NCBI GenBank assembly: GCA_013042125.1
Contig: JABDQS010000025.1
Location: 1-5,599, forward strand
DNA from: Eudoraea sp.
GTDB lineage: Bacteria; Bacteroidota; Bacteroidia; Flavobacteriales; Flavobacteriaceae
Length of the DNA: 5,599 nucleotides
Direction of reading: 5' to 3'
Part shown: piece by piece, positions 5,542 to 5,599 of the stretch
How positions within the stretch are numbered: the stretch's first letter is position 1
Layout: each line of letters begins with the position of its first letter
The notes under the pieces: generated by a model
What the model was told of the DNA's origin: nothing
Seen by the model: the letters and a program-made list of their open reading frames with translations, nothing else
Database searches by the model: none
Program-made: the position numbers and the translations under genes

Positions 5542-5599
5542 ATTCTCCGAAAAAGATGCAAAACAACTTGCCGGAAAAGGAATTACCAAGAAGAAGGTA
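5534..5599 (+). CDS. N-terminus of a probable DUF4301 family protein, cut by window edge
   Basis: ATG at 5534 begins 22 in-frame codons to the right edge with no stop. The start overlaps the kinase stop by 8 bases (ATGATTGA). The peptide MIEFSEKDAKQLAGKGITKK resembles the opening of DUF4301 proteins of Bacteroidota, which typically begin with a phrase of the form F-(S/T)-E-K-D-x-x-Q-(I/L)-x-x-K-G-I. The family has no assigned function that I know of. The overlap places it in the same operon as pnuC and the kinase. With so few residues the family call is a recollection of pattern and could be wrong; that a gene starts here is more certain. Confidence 0.65.
   Translation, partial: MIEFSEKDAKQLAGKGITKKKV

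Overview
The window looks like ordinary chromosomal DNA from a member of the Flavobacteriaceae (Bacteroidota). Three things support this: AT-rich intergenic DNA, Bacteroidota-type promoters (TTG, then 19 bases, then TAnnTTTG) in place of E. coli-type -35/-10 boxes, and A-rich leaders without Shine-Dalgarno sequences. The gene products also fit: an L21 with a long Lys/Ala tail, a DUF4199-like membrane protein and a DUF4301-like start. There are no tRNAs, rRNAs, CRISPR arrays, insertion sequences or phage genes, and no sign of recent transfer. The genome or species cannot be named from the sequence.

Left part (1-1214). The N-terminal 195 residues of a secreted M16 (insulinase/pitrilysin-type) zinc protease lie on the minus strand and run off the left edge. 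A 178-base divergent gap separates it from a small four-helix membrane protein on the plus strand. That gap holds the probable protease promoter, a hairpin in its leader and a cluster of TTAAC motifs.

Centre (1215-3636). A very clear promoter drives rplU-rpmA (ribosomal proteins bL21 and bL27). The bL21 carries a C-terminal extension roughly as long as its core: a repetitive Lys/Ala/Pro linker ending in a small Rho-N/SAP-like module. A 14-bp bidirectional terminator closes this operon and also serves the convergent ahcY gene (S-adenosylhomocysteine hydrolase, the methyl-cycle enzyme that removes SAH), which has a complete active site.

Right part (3637-5599). Divergent from ahcY is a tightly packed plus-strand operon: an Sfp-type 4'-phosphopantetheinyl transferase, a PnuC-type vitamin transporter, a NadR-like ribosylnicotinamide kinase that overlaps pnuC by 46 bases, and the first 22 codons of a probable DUF4301 protein that overlaps the kinase by 8 bases. 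PnuC plus the kinase form a compact nicotinamide riboside salvage pair: import, then phosphorylation to NMN, which traps the vitamin in the cell.

I see no novel defence or mobile system. The points most worth a second look are the bL21 extension, the structured rplU leader, an anti-Shine-Dalgarno-like hairpin in the protease leader, and the overlapping pnuC/kinase/DUF4301 arrangement.
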